Shown here: piece after piece, positions 41,697 to 52,439 of the stretch
Position numbering within the stretch: the first letter of the stretch is position 1
Layout of the letters: each line of letters begins with the position of its first letter
Source of the DNA: Ricordea florida
Taxonomy: Eukaryota; Cnidaria; Anthozoa; Corallimorpharia; Ricordeidae
NCBI GenBank assembly: GCA_949710005.1
Contig: OX453274.1
Coordinates: 16,734,620 to 16,798,619 of the forward strand
DNA: 64,000 nucleotides
Direction of reading: 5' to 3'
The notes under the pieces: generated by a model
What the model saw: only the letters and a program-made list of their open reading frames with translations
The model's database searches: none
What the model was told of the DNA's origin: nothing
Translations under genes and position numbers: made by a program

Positions 41697-42090
41697 TATA
41701 ATAACATTATGTTGCTTCATCAATTTTTCTACTGAACCAAAAAATTATTTACCTGGATCAACCACTAAGGTTTTAGGCCAAGTTAATTTTCTAGAATAAA
41801 CTTTTTGAAACGCTCTAGCGACTTCATCTGAATTTTTCGAAGTCAGCGCTTCGGAATCCTTATATCTGCTAGCTACATCCACAACAACTAAGGCATATTT
41901 ATAAGTCTTTCCTCTTGACTTATCTCACGGTAAAAATAATAAATTAGCTTGGTGCACTTGATTTGGCCTGCTTTTCTAGCCATGCTCTAGCTTCAGAATT
42001 ACTCACATTTGCTTCACTAGCTAGTTTTTCAACGGCTGAATAACCTTTCCAGTAACCATTCGTACTATAATAAATCTTGGATAACTCCAT
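41691..42090 (-). pseudogene. Integrase N-terminal part (Polinton A), right of Polinton B
   Basis: The minus strand starts at ATG 42,090-42,088 and encodes a homologue of residues 1-155 of the B integrase (MELSKIYYSTNGYWKGYSA..., DVASRYKDSEALT), with one or two lesions near 41,940. It stops at the Polinton B insertion. The C-terminal half is at 25,658-25,896. A TTTAAAGAT motif (42,090-42,098) and a 28-bp gap separate it from the fossil capsid gene, as in B. Confidence 0.85.
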
Positions 42091-42118
42091 TTAAAGATTT
42101 AAATCCAATAGATTTTAA

Positions 42119-43101
42119 ATGGCTTATTCAATCAGTGACAAGGGTGATCCAAATATAAATCCAAGAACTCCATTTCCTTTAAAAGCGTCTTCTGCTCTTC
42201 ATAGAGTGACTCTTTAACCCCCCCCCCCCCCCTCCCACGGTCAAACCGTAAGAAACGATCTATTTGAATATTCCTCAATTATCGCAAAATATGGTCATTG
42301 TACCCAATGGTGTTTTCCTTGTATTTGATTTAGTCATTACTGGTCATGCAAATAATACGGTTGTTAATAATGTAGGAAGAAATCTCGTGAATGATATCGC
42401 GGTTTAATATGGAAGTGAAAAACTCCAGGAAACGAAAAGATGGGTCCTTCTCCAGGTACCGGCACAGATGACGTAAAACAAGGTCAGAGAATAAAAAAGA
42501 TGTTGATGAATAATTTACACACAATGGTGAAACAATGCGCTACATCATCTGTGCCGGTACCTGGAGAAGGAGCCGAAAAGATACGATATATTTAAAACCT
42601 ACGAAGAGATGCTCTTAAAATCCGAAGTCAAACGAGACAAATGAGACAAGGTAAATATTTAAAAATATCAGAAGATTACGTACTAATGCCGGTAATGGAG
42701 ATACATCCAAAAACGATGATAATCGACTCCAGTCAATCCATGGAACAAATCATTGTATTCCTATAGATCATCCAATATTAACGGTCACGGAGTATTTTGT
42801 CCGTATGGTTTAAAGCATGAGTTAAAATTCGAGTTGACTTTATCTCCTGTTAATAATATTGTGGTTTATTCTGCTACAACAAAAGCGCCTAATTATGAAT
42901 TTAAAAAACTTAGAACTTGAATATCGGTCTATTCATAGCGAGTATTTAGTAAATCAAGCTTTTTCCTCGTATCAAATAGGTAGAGGATTTTTCTCCGAAA
43001 ATATCAATTTGTTTCAAACTTTTACCTTCTCCAAACCCAATGATGGAATACTCAAGCTTCATATTAACTCACCAAGACGATCATTGTTGGATATACACAA
43101 G
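42119..43101 (+). pseudogene. Major capsid protein remnant (Polinton A)
   Basis: Starts at ATG 42,119 (MAYSISDKGD...). Homology to the B capsid protein covers the N-terminal strands (VFDLVITGHANNTVVNNVGR), a block at about 42,590 and the block at 42,895-43,080 (NLELEYRSIHSEYLVNQAF, HINSPRRS). It is broken by stops, a poly-C run at 42,221-42,231, a 132-bp MITE and finally a LINE fragment. The C-terminal third is missing. Not functional. Confidence 0.8.
42442..42573. mobile_element. 132-bp MITE with 9-bp target duplication
   Basis: Terminal inverted repeats are about 30 bp (tccttctccaggtaccggca at the left, its inverse at the right). It is flanked by cgaaaagat at 42,433-42,441 and 42,574-42,582. 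Removing it restores the surrounding capsid frame. A 9-bp duplication is typical of Mutator-like transposons, so a non-autonomous member is likely. Confidence 0.75.
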
Positions 43102-43777
43102 ATGATTTATTTAACTCAGCTCAGTTTCACATCATACATAGGTTATATTTACGTAGGCAACTAAACAGAGTACAGCCAAGGAATAAAAGAAGAAAATGTA
43201 ACAACAACAATAGAGAGCGAGTTGGGATCATCAGAATAGCAAAGGCTAATCTAGTGGAACACCCCTACAATAAAATACAGTTACAGACAGAATTAAAAGT
43301 ATATTTTTTTTATGAAAAGTATTTCTTCATACGCTAAGGTAGATAATTAAATTGAATAACAATCAAGCATAGAGTTCTTAAGGGTTTTACGAAATATTCT
43401 GAGAGAATTTAAATTAGTTATACTTTTAGGCAAGGAATTCCAGTGAATTTTAGGGAGCGTAAGCCATATTGGGTGGTATTAACTGAGGCTACATAAAGAT
43501 TTCTATTACATGATTGCCTTGTTGAATAGGAATGAACAGAAGAGGTAAATTTGAAATATTCACTGAAACAAGGGGGTAACAGTCTGCGTGACCAGTGATA
43601 AACAAAAGAGAGAATCTGTGATTCAATAATATCATCAAGCTTAAGTAGATTGAGAGATTTGAACAGAGGTTCAGAATAGGATTTTGGTTCCGAAAAAAAT
43701 ATTATTCTGATTGCTTTTTTTTGGATAATAAATAATTGTTTTAGAAATGACGGTAAGGTTAAACCCCAGGTATATTA
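43102..43777 (-). mobile_element. 5'-truncated LINE (CR1/jockey-like RT C-terminus)
   Basis: The minus strand encodes the end of a non-LTR reverse transcriptase: KKAIRIIFF, YSEPLFKSLNLLKLDDI, VHSYSTRQS, NTTQYGLRSLKFTG and NSLPKSITNLNS in changing frames, then a 3' UTR ending near 43,102 (TTAAATAAATCATC). It replaces the ATPase region of fossil A. 5' truncation is usual for LINE copies. Confidence 0.7.
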
Positions 43778-43908
43778 GATTTTACTCTACGTGAACCACA
43801 ATTTTCGGATTATTATAGACCAAGTAGTAATCATAAGGATGGAGAATTAGTTTACGTTTGTAGACTGGAATGCTAGCATTAGGTTATCTATCAAGTCGGT
43901 TCCTATAA
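43778..43908 (+). pseudogene. 130-aa membrane protein remnant (Polinton A)
   Basis: Encodes the C-terminal quarter of a homologue of the B 130-aa protein: EPQFSDYYRPSSNH, then a decayed hydrophobic end with one stop. It ends at TAA 43,906, directly followed by TTTAAAGAT (43,909-43,917), 20-28 bases before the next ATG. Confidence 0.65.
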
Positions 43909-43917
43909 TTTAAAGAT
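43909..43917 (+). promoter_or_regulatory. TTTAAAGAT motif before the fossil 409-aa homologue
   Basis: Same motif and spacing as before the structural genes of Polinton B, although the two elements differ strongly in sequence. Confidence 0.5.
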
Positions 43918-43936
43918 TCCGAGATATTAATATAAA

Positions 43937-44876
43937 ATGGCTGAAGCTGGAGGTTTCGATCCACCCGATACTGAGGAGACTGATCCTATCGGTATTGGAA
44001 AAGAAGATGAAGATGCTGCTGATGAAGATGTAGAAGAAAATCAATTAATGGGACGAAGACCAGAAAAACCAAAAAGAAATAGATGGAGAGACACCGCTGT
44101 AAAAGTACTAGATGCATTGAAAAGGGAAAAAGATGAAAATACCATAGAAACATCAACAACACGGAAACACTTAGGAGCGAGACCCAAAGCAAATGTCAGC
44201 GCTAAGTACCAACGCTTACCGGATGGAGATGAAGAGACTGATGGGTCGACTAGATGGAAAACAAGACGATGGAGACACTGTTGAAACATCTTCTGGTGGT
44301 ATCCCTCAGAACATAAATACTGAAATGATGCCGAAGGGGTCTAAATATGATGAAATTGAACGAAGAGTCGTTGATAAGTTTCCTAAAGCAAATGTTAATG
44401 GAAAATTGGAAGAAGAAGAGGTAACATTGATAAGTTAAAGGAACGTCTAAAATTTATTAAAGATAAACCTTTAAGAACACCCGAGGAGAATGATCATAGA
44501 TTAAGACATAGAGAAACAGCTGGAACAAATCGATGATATTGGAAGAGAAAACGGAGAAATCGAAGAAAGAAAGTCCTTAAGAGACCCAATCAATTACATA
44601 TTTAAGAAATATGACTTCACAGCTTTTGCCATGTTAAGCGCAGTAGGTGTTATTATCGGGGTTATTGTATCAAATCTACGGACTGGATTGAGTAAAGTTG
44701 CTATAGGCGTTGGTAATGGTTTGAACTGAAGCACTCGGAAAGCAACTTGGAAAGATTTTACCTGGAATGATTGGTCAGAACAGCCGGTGAGGCGGTTGAA
44801 TTTTTGGCAAAACATGCGTGGCTACTCATAGTCGCTTTAGTAGTATTCGCCGTTTAGCAATTCAAACGGAAGAATA
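43937..44876 (+). pseudogene. 409-aa coiled-coil/membrane protein homologue (Polinton A)
   Basis: An open start at 43,937-44,284 with an acidic N-terminus (DPPDTEETD...EDEDAADEDVEE). After several frame changes, the C-terminal part resumes at about 44,580: NYIFKKYDFTAFAMLSAVGV, GVIVSNL, then a Gly-rich and hydrophobic end in another frame. The layout matches the 409-aa protein of B. A 93-bp near-repeat (AKYQRLPDGDEETDGS, AKANVNGK) in the middle hints at internal duplication. Not functional. Confidence 0.7.
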
Positions 44877-44934
44877 AGTAATTTATAATATTTTAAAAAC
44901 TTTTTAACTGGAGGTTTTAAATTCCCGAAGGAAA

Positions 44935-45415
44935 TGGAGTACATTTCCGACTTTAAGAAGCAAGAAAGATATTACAGCATCTAGAACGATAAATTGACCA
45001 CTATGAGAATACAAAAGATAAATATACGACGCTAAGAAAACTTGCAGTTGGGTCTACTGCTAGTATTTCCATCATATTATCTGTGACTGCTTTAAGGTTA
45101 TCTTTAACCGGTTTTTGGAAGCGTTATTGGTGGGCCAATAGGAGCCCTAGGTGGATTATTCGGGGTTATTAGTACAACAGCAGGGGTAAAGTTTTCTAAG
45201 AAGATATCAAAACATGCAAAAATCACACAATTGGCAAGTTAGATCTAAGGTTAACGAATCGAGGATTTAATTACTTGATCTTTAAATAATGATAAGATCA
45301 CAGATGAAGAATTTACTAGTATATTAGTTGAAGAAGTTCAATACAATAAGATGAAACTAGGTATTCAAGATCATAATACAATTGATCATGGTGAGATTTA
45401 AACCGGTTTATGGAA
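44935..45415 (+). pseudogene. 202-aa Gly-rich membrane protein homologue (Polinton A)
   Basis: Blocks ILQHLERQIDHYENTKDKYT, LAVGSTASISIILSV and, in another frame, NNDKITDEEFTSILVE match the 202-aa protein of B in order. At least three frame changes and several stops are present. Confidence 0.6.
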
Positions 45416-45518
45416 AGAAATGGTCAGCAAAATTCCGAAGCATATTTAAAAGATACGATTCAATCGTGTTTCAAGTGAAAATATACGACATTTAAAAATA
45501 GATTTAGGTATTAAATTA

Positions 45519-46183
45519 ATGAATATAAGTGATTTTAATACTCCAAAAATGGATAATGATTCAGATTTAGTCATGGAATTTTGCAAACGCTATCCAAAAA
45601 TGTCCAAGTTTAAGTTCGTGAATGATAATTATGGAGGAAGCGTCTATTGGACTTATAATAGACTTACCGTAATGAGTCGTGATGATTTATCTGGGAAGAC
45701 ATGGACAGATTATTTAAGCCGCGACATTAAAAGGAAATTTGGTATTACTTCAAAGGTAACGGAATGTTTTCCAGATAGTTTGAAATTAACCGATAAACAA
45801 TGTCCTATACCTGCCGTCAGTTCTGAGGAATTTACTTCTGATATCACTGAATTATTGACTAAGCTAGATATGTATGTATCCGAGAATCAAAAATTTACTG
45901 CGGATGTGAGGAATATACTTAAATCACAAGTGGCGACTTTTCGATCAGCAAAGCAAAGCAACCAATGGTTACATGGACCCGACTTTAATTATTGGCCTCA
46001 GCAATTAAATTTCGCGTTTGGTGTGCTGCGTCGGGTTGTAGAATTAGTCCGTTTGAAAGTCTGAATTACCCACTAGTGATAAACAGTTTTGTCAAGTTCC
46101 ATATTTATTTTATCATTCGAAGAATATTATATGAATTAAGTGTACCATTGCCTGATGATATAGATTTTACATGCCGCGAGTAG
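45519..46183 (+). pseudogene. 547-aa conserved protein homologue, N-terminal 220 aa (Polinton A)
   Basis: Open from ATG 45,519 for 181 codons. Homology continues after a frame shift near 46,010 to 46,183. Shared blocks with the B protein are KFVNDNYGGSVYW, DFNYWPQQLNFA and FIIRRILYEL. The rest of the gene is lost, and sequence after 46,183 is unrelated. This is the right limit of fossil A in the window. Not functional. Confidence 0.8.
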
Positions 46184-46568
46184 AAACAACAAAGCACACA
46201 GATCGACAAACCGACTCAATTTAATACCAACTTCTCGACCGTTCTTGCTTCTTCTTCTTTATTTGTTTGTTATTCTCAGCTTCAAAACTTTCTGCTGCTT
46301 CGCAGAGAACTCCATCATGAATTTCTTCAAAGAAAATGTTTTTCGCCGTCTCTTACAGAATTGTCGAGTAGAGGTAATGTGGCAAAAAAACAATAAAACA
46401 CGCTTTTTCTATATTTATACTCTGATTAAACATGGATTTTTGACCAATCAGAGCGCGCGTAAGAACGTAGCTATATAAAAATATATATATATATATATAT
46501 TTTTTATATAGTTAATTGTAAAATGAGGCGTCATGAAGCAAACTTCTAACTGTTGCGGCTTTTAATCC
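46184..46568. other. No gene; (AT)n run
   Basis: Contains an AT dinucleotide run at about 46,483-46,500. No gene recognised. Confidence 0.5.
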
Positions 46569-46595
46569 GACGTTTCGGCCTTCGGCCTTCTTCAG
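46569..46595 (-). ncRNA. Hammerhead-type ribozyme motif, Penelope-like
   Basis: The minus strand reads CTGAAGA, then AGGCC-GAA-GGCC (a stem-loop), then GAAA and CGTC. These are the conserved CUGANGA, stem II, GAAA and GUC parts of a hammerhead, with a near-absent stem III. Minimal hammerheads of this kind are known from Penelope-like repeats. The surroundings (46,500-46,780) may be a fragment of such a repeat. Confidence 0.5.
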
Positions 46596-46599
46596 AGTG

Positions 46600-47798
46600 G
46601 AACAATGTACACGTTAAAAAGTAAAAAGTAAAAAGCTAAAAATACTAGTAGGTTTACAGATTCGCAAGTATTTATATAGGATCACAAAAATGTAATTATA
46701 ATTACAAAATGCTATACAAACTGAAATAAAAGATTACGTAACAAAGCTAATGGCAACTTAGAAGTCCATGAATATATCATAACTGATCCTGCTTGCATCT
46801 CAGATTCTTAATTGTAATGATAATTGTGAATTTTCATTTCAGTTACTTCTATGAGAGAATTATGCATTGGTGAATTAAACGGGATAGCATCACCAACTTA
46901 AGAAAAGCTTTTTCCACAAATCAGGAAAAGGCCCTTAGATAATTTACTCAAAATATCTATTGAACAACTAAAGAAGCCTCTACTAGGCTCTGTAAAGCAC
47001 GCGGGAGGTGACGAGATAAGAAAGAAGTGCAACAATTTGAACCAGTCACCGAACTTAAGATACCACAATCAATGACGGGAGCAACCGGAAATGCAAGACA
47101 GTAATTATTAGAGATTGGAAAATAGAAGAACGAATGTCTACGTAACATGCCGGAAAGTGAAGTGTGACAAAAAAGAAAGTGAACTTGTAGCAAACATCCA
47201 AAAATATTTTATTTATTGCAATGTCAAGAGTGCTATTTTTATTAGGTAATGACACTGTTACTGATTTAGTGAAAACAATAATTGTTTTCCGGAATTTTTC
47301 CATGCAGGGAGGAGAGAAACTTTCCTGAGCAAGCTTTATGTGTACTTTGGCAAAAGAAAAAACTAGTGACACCCCTCGATTCTCTCGCACCTTTTTTCAA
47401 CCGTCGAACGTTTGCAAAGTAATTTAGTAAACCAAGATATGAGCACAAAATCAAGTGCTGGGTTTGGTGACGGGAAGCAATACTCTCTTTTACAACCCCT
47501 TCACCCATCCCTTGCATTCGAGCGCTAGTTTAACTGTGAAGATTTTTCCAACTTGGTAATACTAGAGGTTAATTAGAAACAGGGTACTGCGAAATATAGC
47601 GCTTGAAATGAGTGACTCCGTTTGGTGCGTCTAATAACCAATGAATCAGTCCCTAGTCCTTAGTGAAATGTGAATACCTAGTTTTAGTCGCTTCCATTTT
47701 TGCCATAACTCGCAACAAACGAATAGAGAATAATTATGTGTCTTAATAGCACCATTTAGAGCTCTGGATTAGCTTTGTGTCTCTGATTTATGTTACAG
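46600..47798. other. No gene recognised
   Basis: AT-rich intronic or intergenic sequence. Open frames here are short and without motifs. Confidence 0.5.
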
Positions 47799-48053
47799 AG
47801 CGACCATCCATCACTAAACCGGTCATCGCCAGTCATTACAATGAAGGATTACCAGTCAATATCAGTTGTGAAGCAGCAAGCACTCCAGAACCTGATGTAC
47901 AGTGGTATAAAAAGGACCAGTTGACAGCAGCAGGGCATAAAACAGCTTTATTGACTTTTAACAGCATCAGCAGGGAGGACAGTGGAAACTACACATGCAG
48001 AGCAAACAACTCTGTTGGAAGCACTTATGTAACAGCTGAGATTGTAGTGCACT
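47799..48053 (+). CDS. Ig-like exon 1 of a cell-adhesion/receptor gene
   Basis: Exon of 255 bases bounded by a pyrimidine-rich acceptor (tttatgttacag) and the donor GTGAGT, both phase 1. It encodes one I-set Ig domain: RPSITKPVIASHYNEGLPVNI, the first Cys in SCEA, Trp in VQWYKK, and LTFNSISREDSGNYTCRAN with the second Cys. Symmetric phase-1 exons are typical for Ig domains of extracellular proteins (NCAM/hemicentin-like). It lies on the same strand and in the same phase as the exons at 51.6 and 62.9 kb. The gene continues outside the window. Confidence 0.85.
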
Positions 48054-48648
48054 GTGAGTACTGTGAAGTTTACTTCACACCGTTCAATCATAAGATTACC
48101 CAAAGAAGATTGTCATTAGGTAATTGCCGGTGGAGAAATACAAAAATCCATGAAACATTTCCTCCTTAGAAACTGGTCAAAAGAAACCAGAGTTGAGCTG
48201 AAACATTGTGAGATCTGCTGTCCCTTCAATATTATGCACATGCAGAAAAAGGGATGGGCTACGAAAGCTATGCAAAGAGTTTTCATTTGACTAGCAGATG
48301 TATGCTCACTGATCTAGCCTTTGGATAGATGTGAGCATATCATTGTAAAGTGATCTTCCATGCTATAATTTGCGTTCTTTAAAGCTTCTGGACACCCTCA
48401 AAACTGGGAGAAAAAGTGAATAAAAACAAAGAAGCTTCAGGTAGCTTGGTGCTTTTTATTGTCTTCCCTTAACTCTGGCAGCACCCTGTTTTGTGCGTGT
48501 GTAAGGATTCAAACGTGGACGACATCTAGTCGTGAACTTAGTAAGCAATGGGGTACTGAAGATTCCTTCAAGACAGTGTTCCTTTCAGGCCAACTTGATA
48601 GCTAAAGACATGTATTGTATGTGGAAGTATAAAGCAAGCAAATTGGGC

Positions 48649-48698
48649 ATTCTACGGTGGCCCACAATTGTCACGGCAAAGCAGTTTGGCTATGGCAA
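48649..48698 (+). repeat. Inverted repeat arm, left
   Basis: About 50 bp (tctacggtggcccacaattg...) that matches the inverse of 51,469-51,521 with few differences. The pair could bound a 2.9-kb element. Confidence 0.55.
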
Positions 48699-48980
48699 TG
48701 CTGGGGTGAGCAGCAGAATGAACTAATTTTTTCACTCAAATGAACTTCACAAGTTACAGAGTATAGGCATCCTCAAACCTTCCGTTTGCAGAATGTGCAA
48801 AATTGTTTGATACCCTGCTGATGAATATGGGCCATTAATTAGTTCTGCAAAGCACCTTTCTACCTGACAGAAAGTATTGTTAAATTCTTCTTTTTCGGTC
48901 ACATTTCGCCTTCACAAGCCGTGCTTTTTAACTCGTGGATACGCGAAGCGTATTTGCGAGTTTTTGTGGGGACTCCGATA

Positions 48981-49016
48981 TGCAAATTGTCACTCACTCA
49001 CTCACTCACTCACTCC
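48981..49016. repeat. (ACTC)n microsatellite
   Basis: Repeated cactcactcactc units in the intron. Confidence 0.85.
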
Positions 49017-50945
49017 AGTGTAGACATCTTCGTAATTAGTCGGATAGAACTCGAGGGCACCGATATGAAGACGACAATTGTCGTGACCGAAGTCACGGAA
49101 GTCTGTTGATGAAAGTTCACGCTGAAAGTGTATCGTACCGTTGCCAGAGTTTGTAATGATTTTGTAGCTTAAGAGGACGATTAGCGAGGCCCTGTTAGGG
49201 GTAAATTTCGAAAAGCGACATGGCCTTGAAACGGCGACATAAAGGACCTAAAATGGCGACGAACGACGAGCCGCTCACGGGAAATTACGACAGCGACCTT
49301 CGACCTTCCGAAATTGCGACGTGAAAAGGTTTGAAACTCAGACGCGCGACATAAAGAACCTCACTAACAGGGCCTCATTAGCGGTCTTACTAAAATCAAA
49401 AGGAGTTTAAATGTTTCCAGTTAGGACAATAACCAACTTGGAGACTGAATTTCATGAGCCTTTTACTCGGCCAGGCGCTAAACGTGAACAGATGATAACT
49501 ATTCGCTTTTCCGACATCGACCGCCATCGACCGCCCCCAAGATTACAAGCAGTATATGAATTTCAGTTGGCTCGAAAGTGATCTGAAGATGAGAAAATCT
49601 CTTGCTAATGTAGTAAGCTTTGATGAGAACTCATAGAGCGAAATGAGCACTTGAATGAGAACTTATATGAGCGAAATGAGTACTCGTTATTGAACGAAAC
49701 TACTACTGAAAACAGAATAAATTGACGAATCCATGATGTGAAACCGAAGAACTTCTGTGGCCAACCTGGATAAGAAACATCGCATGGAGGACGTTTCTAC
49801 TGATTTAAGTGTTAGTACGAACAGGAATGGAGTTGGAGAAGTATTGGGACGGTCAAGAAGTATGTCAACGCTTACCATTTAATATGGAGGCACATGCCAT
49901 GGCGGAGAACCATGAAGATTACAATGTAAGAAAGTCATTAAAGGGTTCGAAAAGAGTAAGTCATGCAGAAAATGTATTAAGCGTTATATTATATACAATA
50001 CACCACAAGCCGTTACAATGAAAAGTTTTCTGTCTATTGATTTCCGAATTTACCTTGAAGTGAACTAGATTGTGTTGAAGTAGACATGTTGGAAAAATAG
50101 GCTTACCTGTTTTGCTTACTGTTGTGTGACTCATCATATTTACATTGTAAAAACAAGAAGTTATAAGGATAAAAACAAAGATGTATTGCTGTATTAATGA
50201 TGGAAAGTGTGATTTTTTTTAAGTGCAACCCTGAATATATATACCACTGATAACCGAAAATGAGATGGTAATGTAAATAAACTAATTCAACTTGATAAAG
50301 GATTGAGAGTCTTAAGGATTTTAAGATCACCACTAACATACTTTGCAAAAATGCAAGAAAGACTTGTTTGGTACGATTCGTCAGCTGGGCTGTCCTACAT
50401 GGTTTTGTTCATTATCAGCTGCAGAATCAAGGTGGATATTTCTGTTGAATACATTGAATAGACTTGTAGACAACAAAAACTATAATGATGATAAAATTGA
50501 CAATGTCATGGCAACAAAATTCAGACCTTATTCAGAAGGACCCTGTTACATGTGTTAGAAACTTCGAACTCACAGACATTGAGCAGCAGGATACCAGAAC
50601 TACATTTGTTTTCGGTGCCGTTTAATCCTGTACCCTTATGTTAAGTTATCAAATTTTTTAACAACTGTATGCTTGCCACCTGCCTTATAACTGATGCCTA
50701 GTGTAGTCAAATGATTGGCGTCATGTACTCACTGTATGTTTATTTCAAAAAGCTACTCAGCTCCCTGGTCACTTTTATGTTGTGATTATAGATTATCAAA
50801 ATTATCTTCAAGTTCATTCAATCACAACTCTGAAAAAACACCTCGTTAATTTTTAAATTATTTCTTTTTTCTCTGTTTTGTAAACATATCCACGAGTTCA
50901 CCATAGTCCTACTTTGATTAAATCGTCGCAACAGCGTGCTGTAAC

Positions 50946-51020
50946 TAAAGCTTGGTTCATACGTGGTCGCAGACGATCGCAGGTGACCACCGTCTGTGGT
51001 TATATGTGAACCAGGCTTTA
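50946..51020. mobile_element. 75-bp MITE
   Basis: Palindromic: starts taaagcttggttcat and ends as its inverse atgtgaaccaggcttta, with a GC-rich hairpin between. The target duplication is not clear. Confidence 0.55.
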
Positions 51021-51468
51021 ACACATGGTGATGGCGGTCAGAAGGAAATGAAGGGATGTCTTGGTAATTAAAGCCTCGATAAAAGTAATATTTCAAAACC
51101 TCCTCTTCGTCAAAGCCTCTTTCGCCTCAGAATCTAATGAACTGTCTGTGTACCTTATACTTTGAGCTATAGATATAAGATCAAAAAAGTGAGTGAAAAA
51201 CCTGGTCATGCATGTGGCTGGAGAACCGACTGAAAAAAAGGTGAAATCTGCAGTTTGCACATTCCGATAATCCAACAAAACATTGCACACTGTACGCAGA
51301 AGTTCGCTTCTTCGGAGACAGCAGCTTCACAGCTTGCGCAAAACATCCTTCTCGACCTCTCGGCTTCGGTCAGCTTAGTTCTTCAGTAACTGACCGCCAT
51401 GTTAGATCAATTCCCATAGCACAGTGCAAACTAACATCACGTCATGCAAGTTACGTGGCCAAAATGAT

Positions 51469-51521
51469 TTGCCGTAGCCAAATTGTTTTTGCCGTGACAG
51501 TTGTGGGCCACCGTAGCATTC
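51469..51521 (-). repeat. Inverted repeat arm, right
   Basis: Partner of 48,649-48,698. Confidence 0.55.
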
Positions 51522-51637
51522 TGTATAATATCGAACAATAACACACATTTGTTTCAAATATATACATAGTCACCCTGGAAAACTATACAAAACTGCAACA
51601 TTAGTTGCCTAAGGTGAAGTGTCACTCCATTCAACAG

Positions 51638-51904
51638 ACCCAGCTACAGTAAAAAGTCACTCACCTGTTACTTTGAAGTCGTGGATTGGCCAGACAGTCA
51701 CATTACAGTGTACATCAGACGGTCTGCCAGTACCAACACTCACATGGAAGAACCCTAATAGCGCCACACTGAAGGAAGTGACGGCTTATGATAACATAGT
51801 GAATGTAAAGATGACTAATGATCAAGATTTTGGCGATTACAGTTGTACAGCTAACAATGGATTAACCTCCTCTGATGGTGTTACTGTTAGAATACAACAG
51901 ATAA
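51638..51904 (+). CDS. Ig-like exon 2 of the same gene
   Basis: Exon of 267 bases between acceptor attcaacag and donor GTAAGT, phase 1 at both ends. It encodes a second Ig domain: SPVTLKSWIGQTVTLQCTSDG, Trp in LTWKN, and TNDQDFGDYSCTANNG with the second Cys. Domain spacing is usual for I-set/C2 domains. In frame with exon 1 when spliced. Confidence 0.85.
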
Positions 51905-52439
51905 GTAAGTATGGTGTTTTAGTTCAATATCACATTATTTGACAAATAAGAAGTTTTTTACAGGTTTCTGGTTGACTAGGTAAGAATGGGAATGTAATAA
52001 TGTTGGCATTCATTTTCGTTTTATAGTTCTTTTAAATCTATTATCATAGTACAATCCTTAAGGATCTTGTACACATTTTTGTGTGCTGGCAAGCAATGCT
52101 TAAGAAGTGTTATGTGTAATGAAGAGTGGTTAACTTCTTTTGCTTTTATTCCAAAATGCATTGTAATGATTAGAATTCAAAATATTTGAAACGGAAATGA
52201 TGATTCATAGTAACTCATCGAATCGAAGGGCCCTCGCGCCGGCGATGTTTCATTCAAATTTCTTCCTTATTAACTGTCGATGGTAAGGTAGTGGCTTACC
52301 ATGGTTGCAAAGGGTGACGGAGAATTAGGGTTCGATTCCGGAGAGGGAGCCTGAGAATCGGCTACCACATCTAATGAAGGCAGCAGGCTGTGGTTTTTTA
52401 ATATTCTCTCATTTGAGAAGCACCAAGCAGTTGTTTCAT
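51905..52439. other. Intron sequence
   Basis: No gene or clear repeat recognised before the transposon remnant. Confidence 0.4.

Larger units (their letters stand above)
11075..46183 (+). mobile_element. Fossil Polinton/Maverick A, interrupted by other elements
   Basis: Remnants in one order: family B DNA polymerase (+), TBP-like (+), zinc/HNH (+), integrase (-), major capsid (+), then homologues of the 130-, 409-, 202- and 547-aa proteins of Polinton B (all +). This is the reverse complement of the gene order in B, so A is a related element in the opposite orientation. Two large insertions (gypsy, Polinton B), a ~0.7-kb insertion, SINE copies, a 132-bp MITE and a LINE fragment account for much of the span. 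The ATPase and the 184-, 152- and 72-aa genes, and everything beyond the first 220 residues of the 547-aa homologue, are missing. No terminal repeat was identified. Confidence 0.85.
48054..51637. other. Intron with minor repeats
   Basis: No coding exon recognised. It contains an (ACTC)n microsatellite (about 48,981-49,016), a 75-bp MITE and an inverted-repeat pair (48,649-48,698 and 51,469-51,521). Confidence 0.6.
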
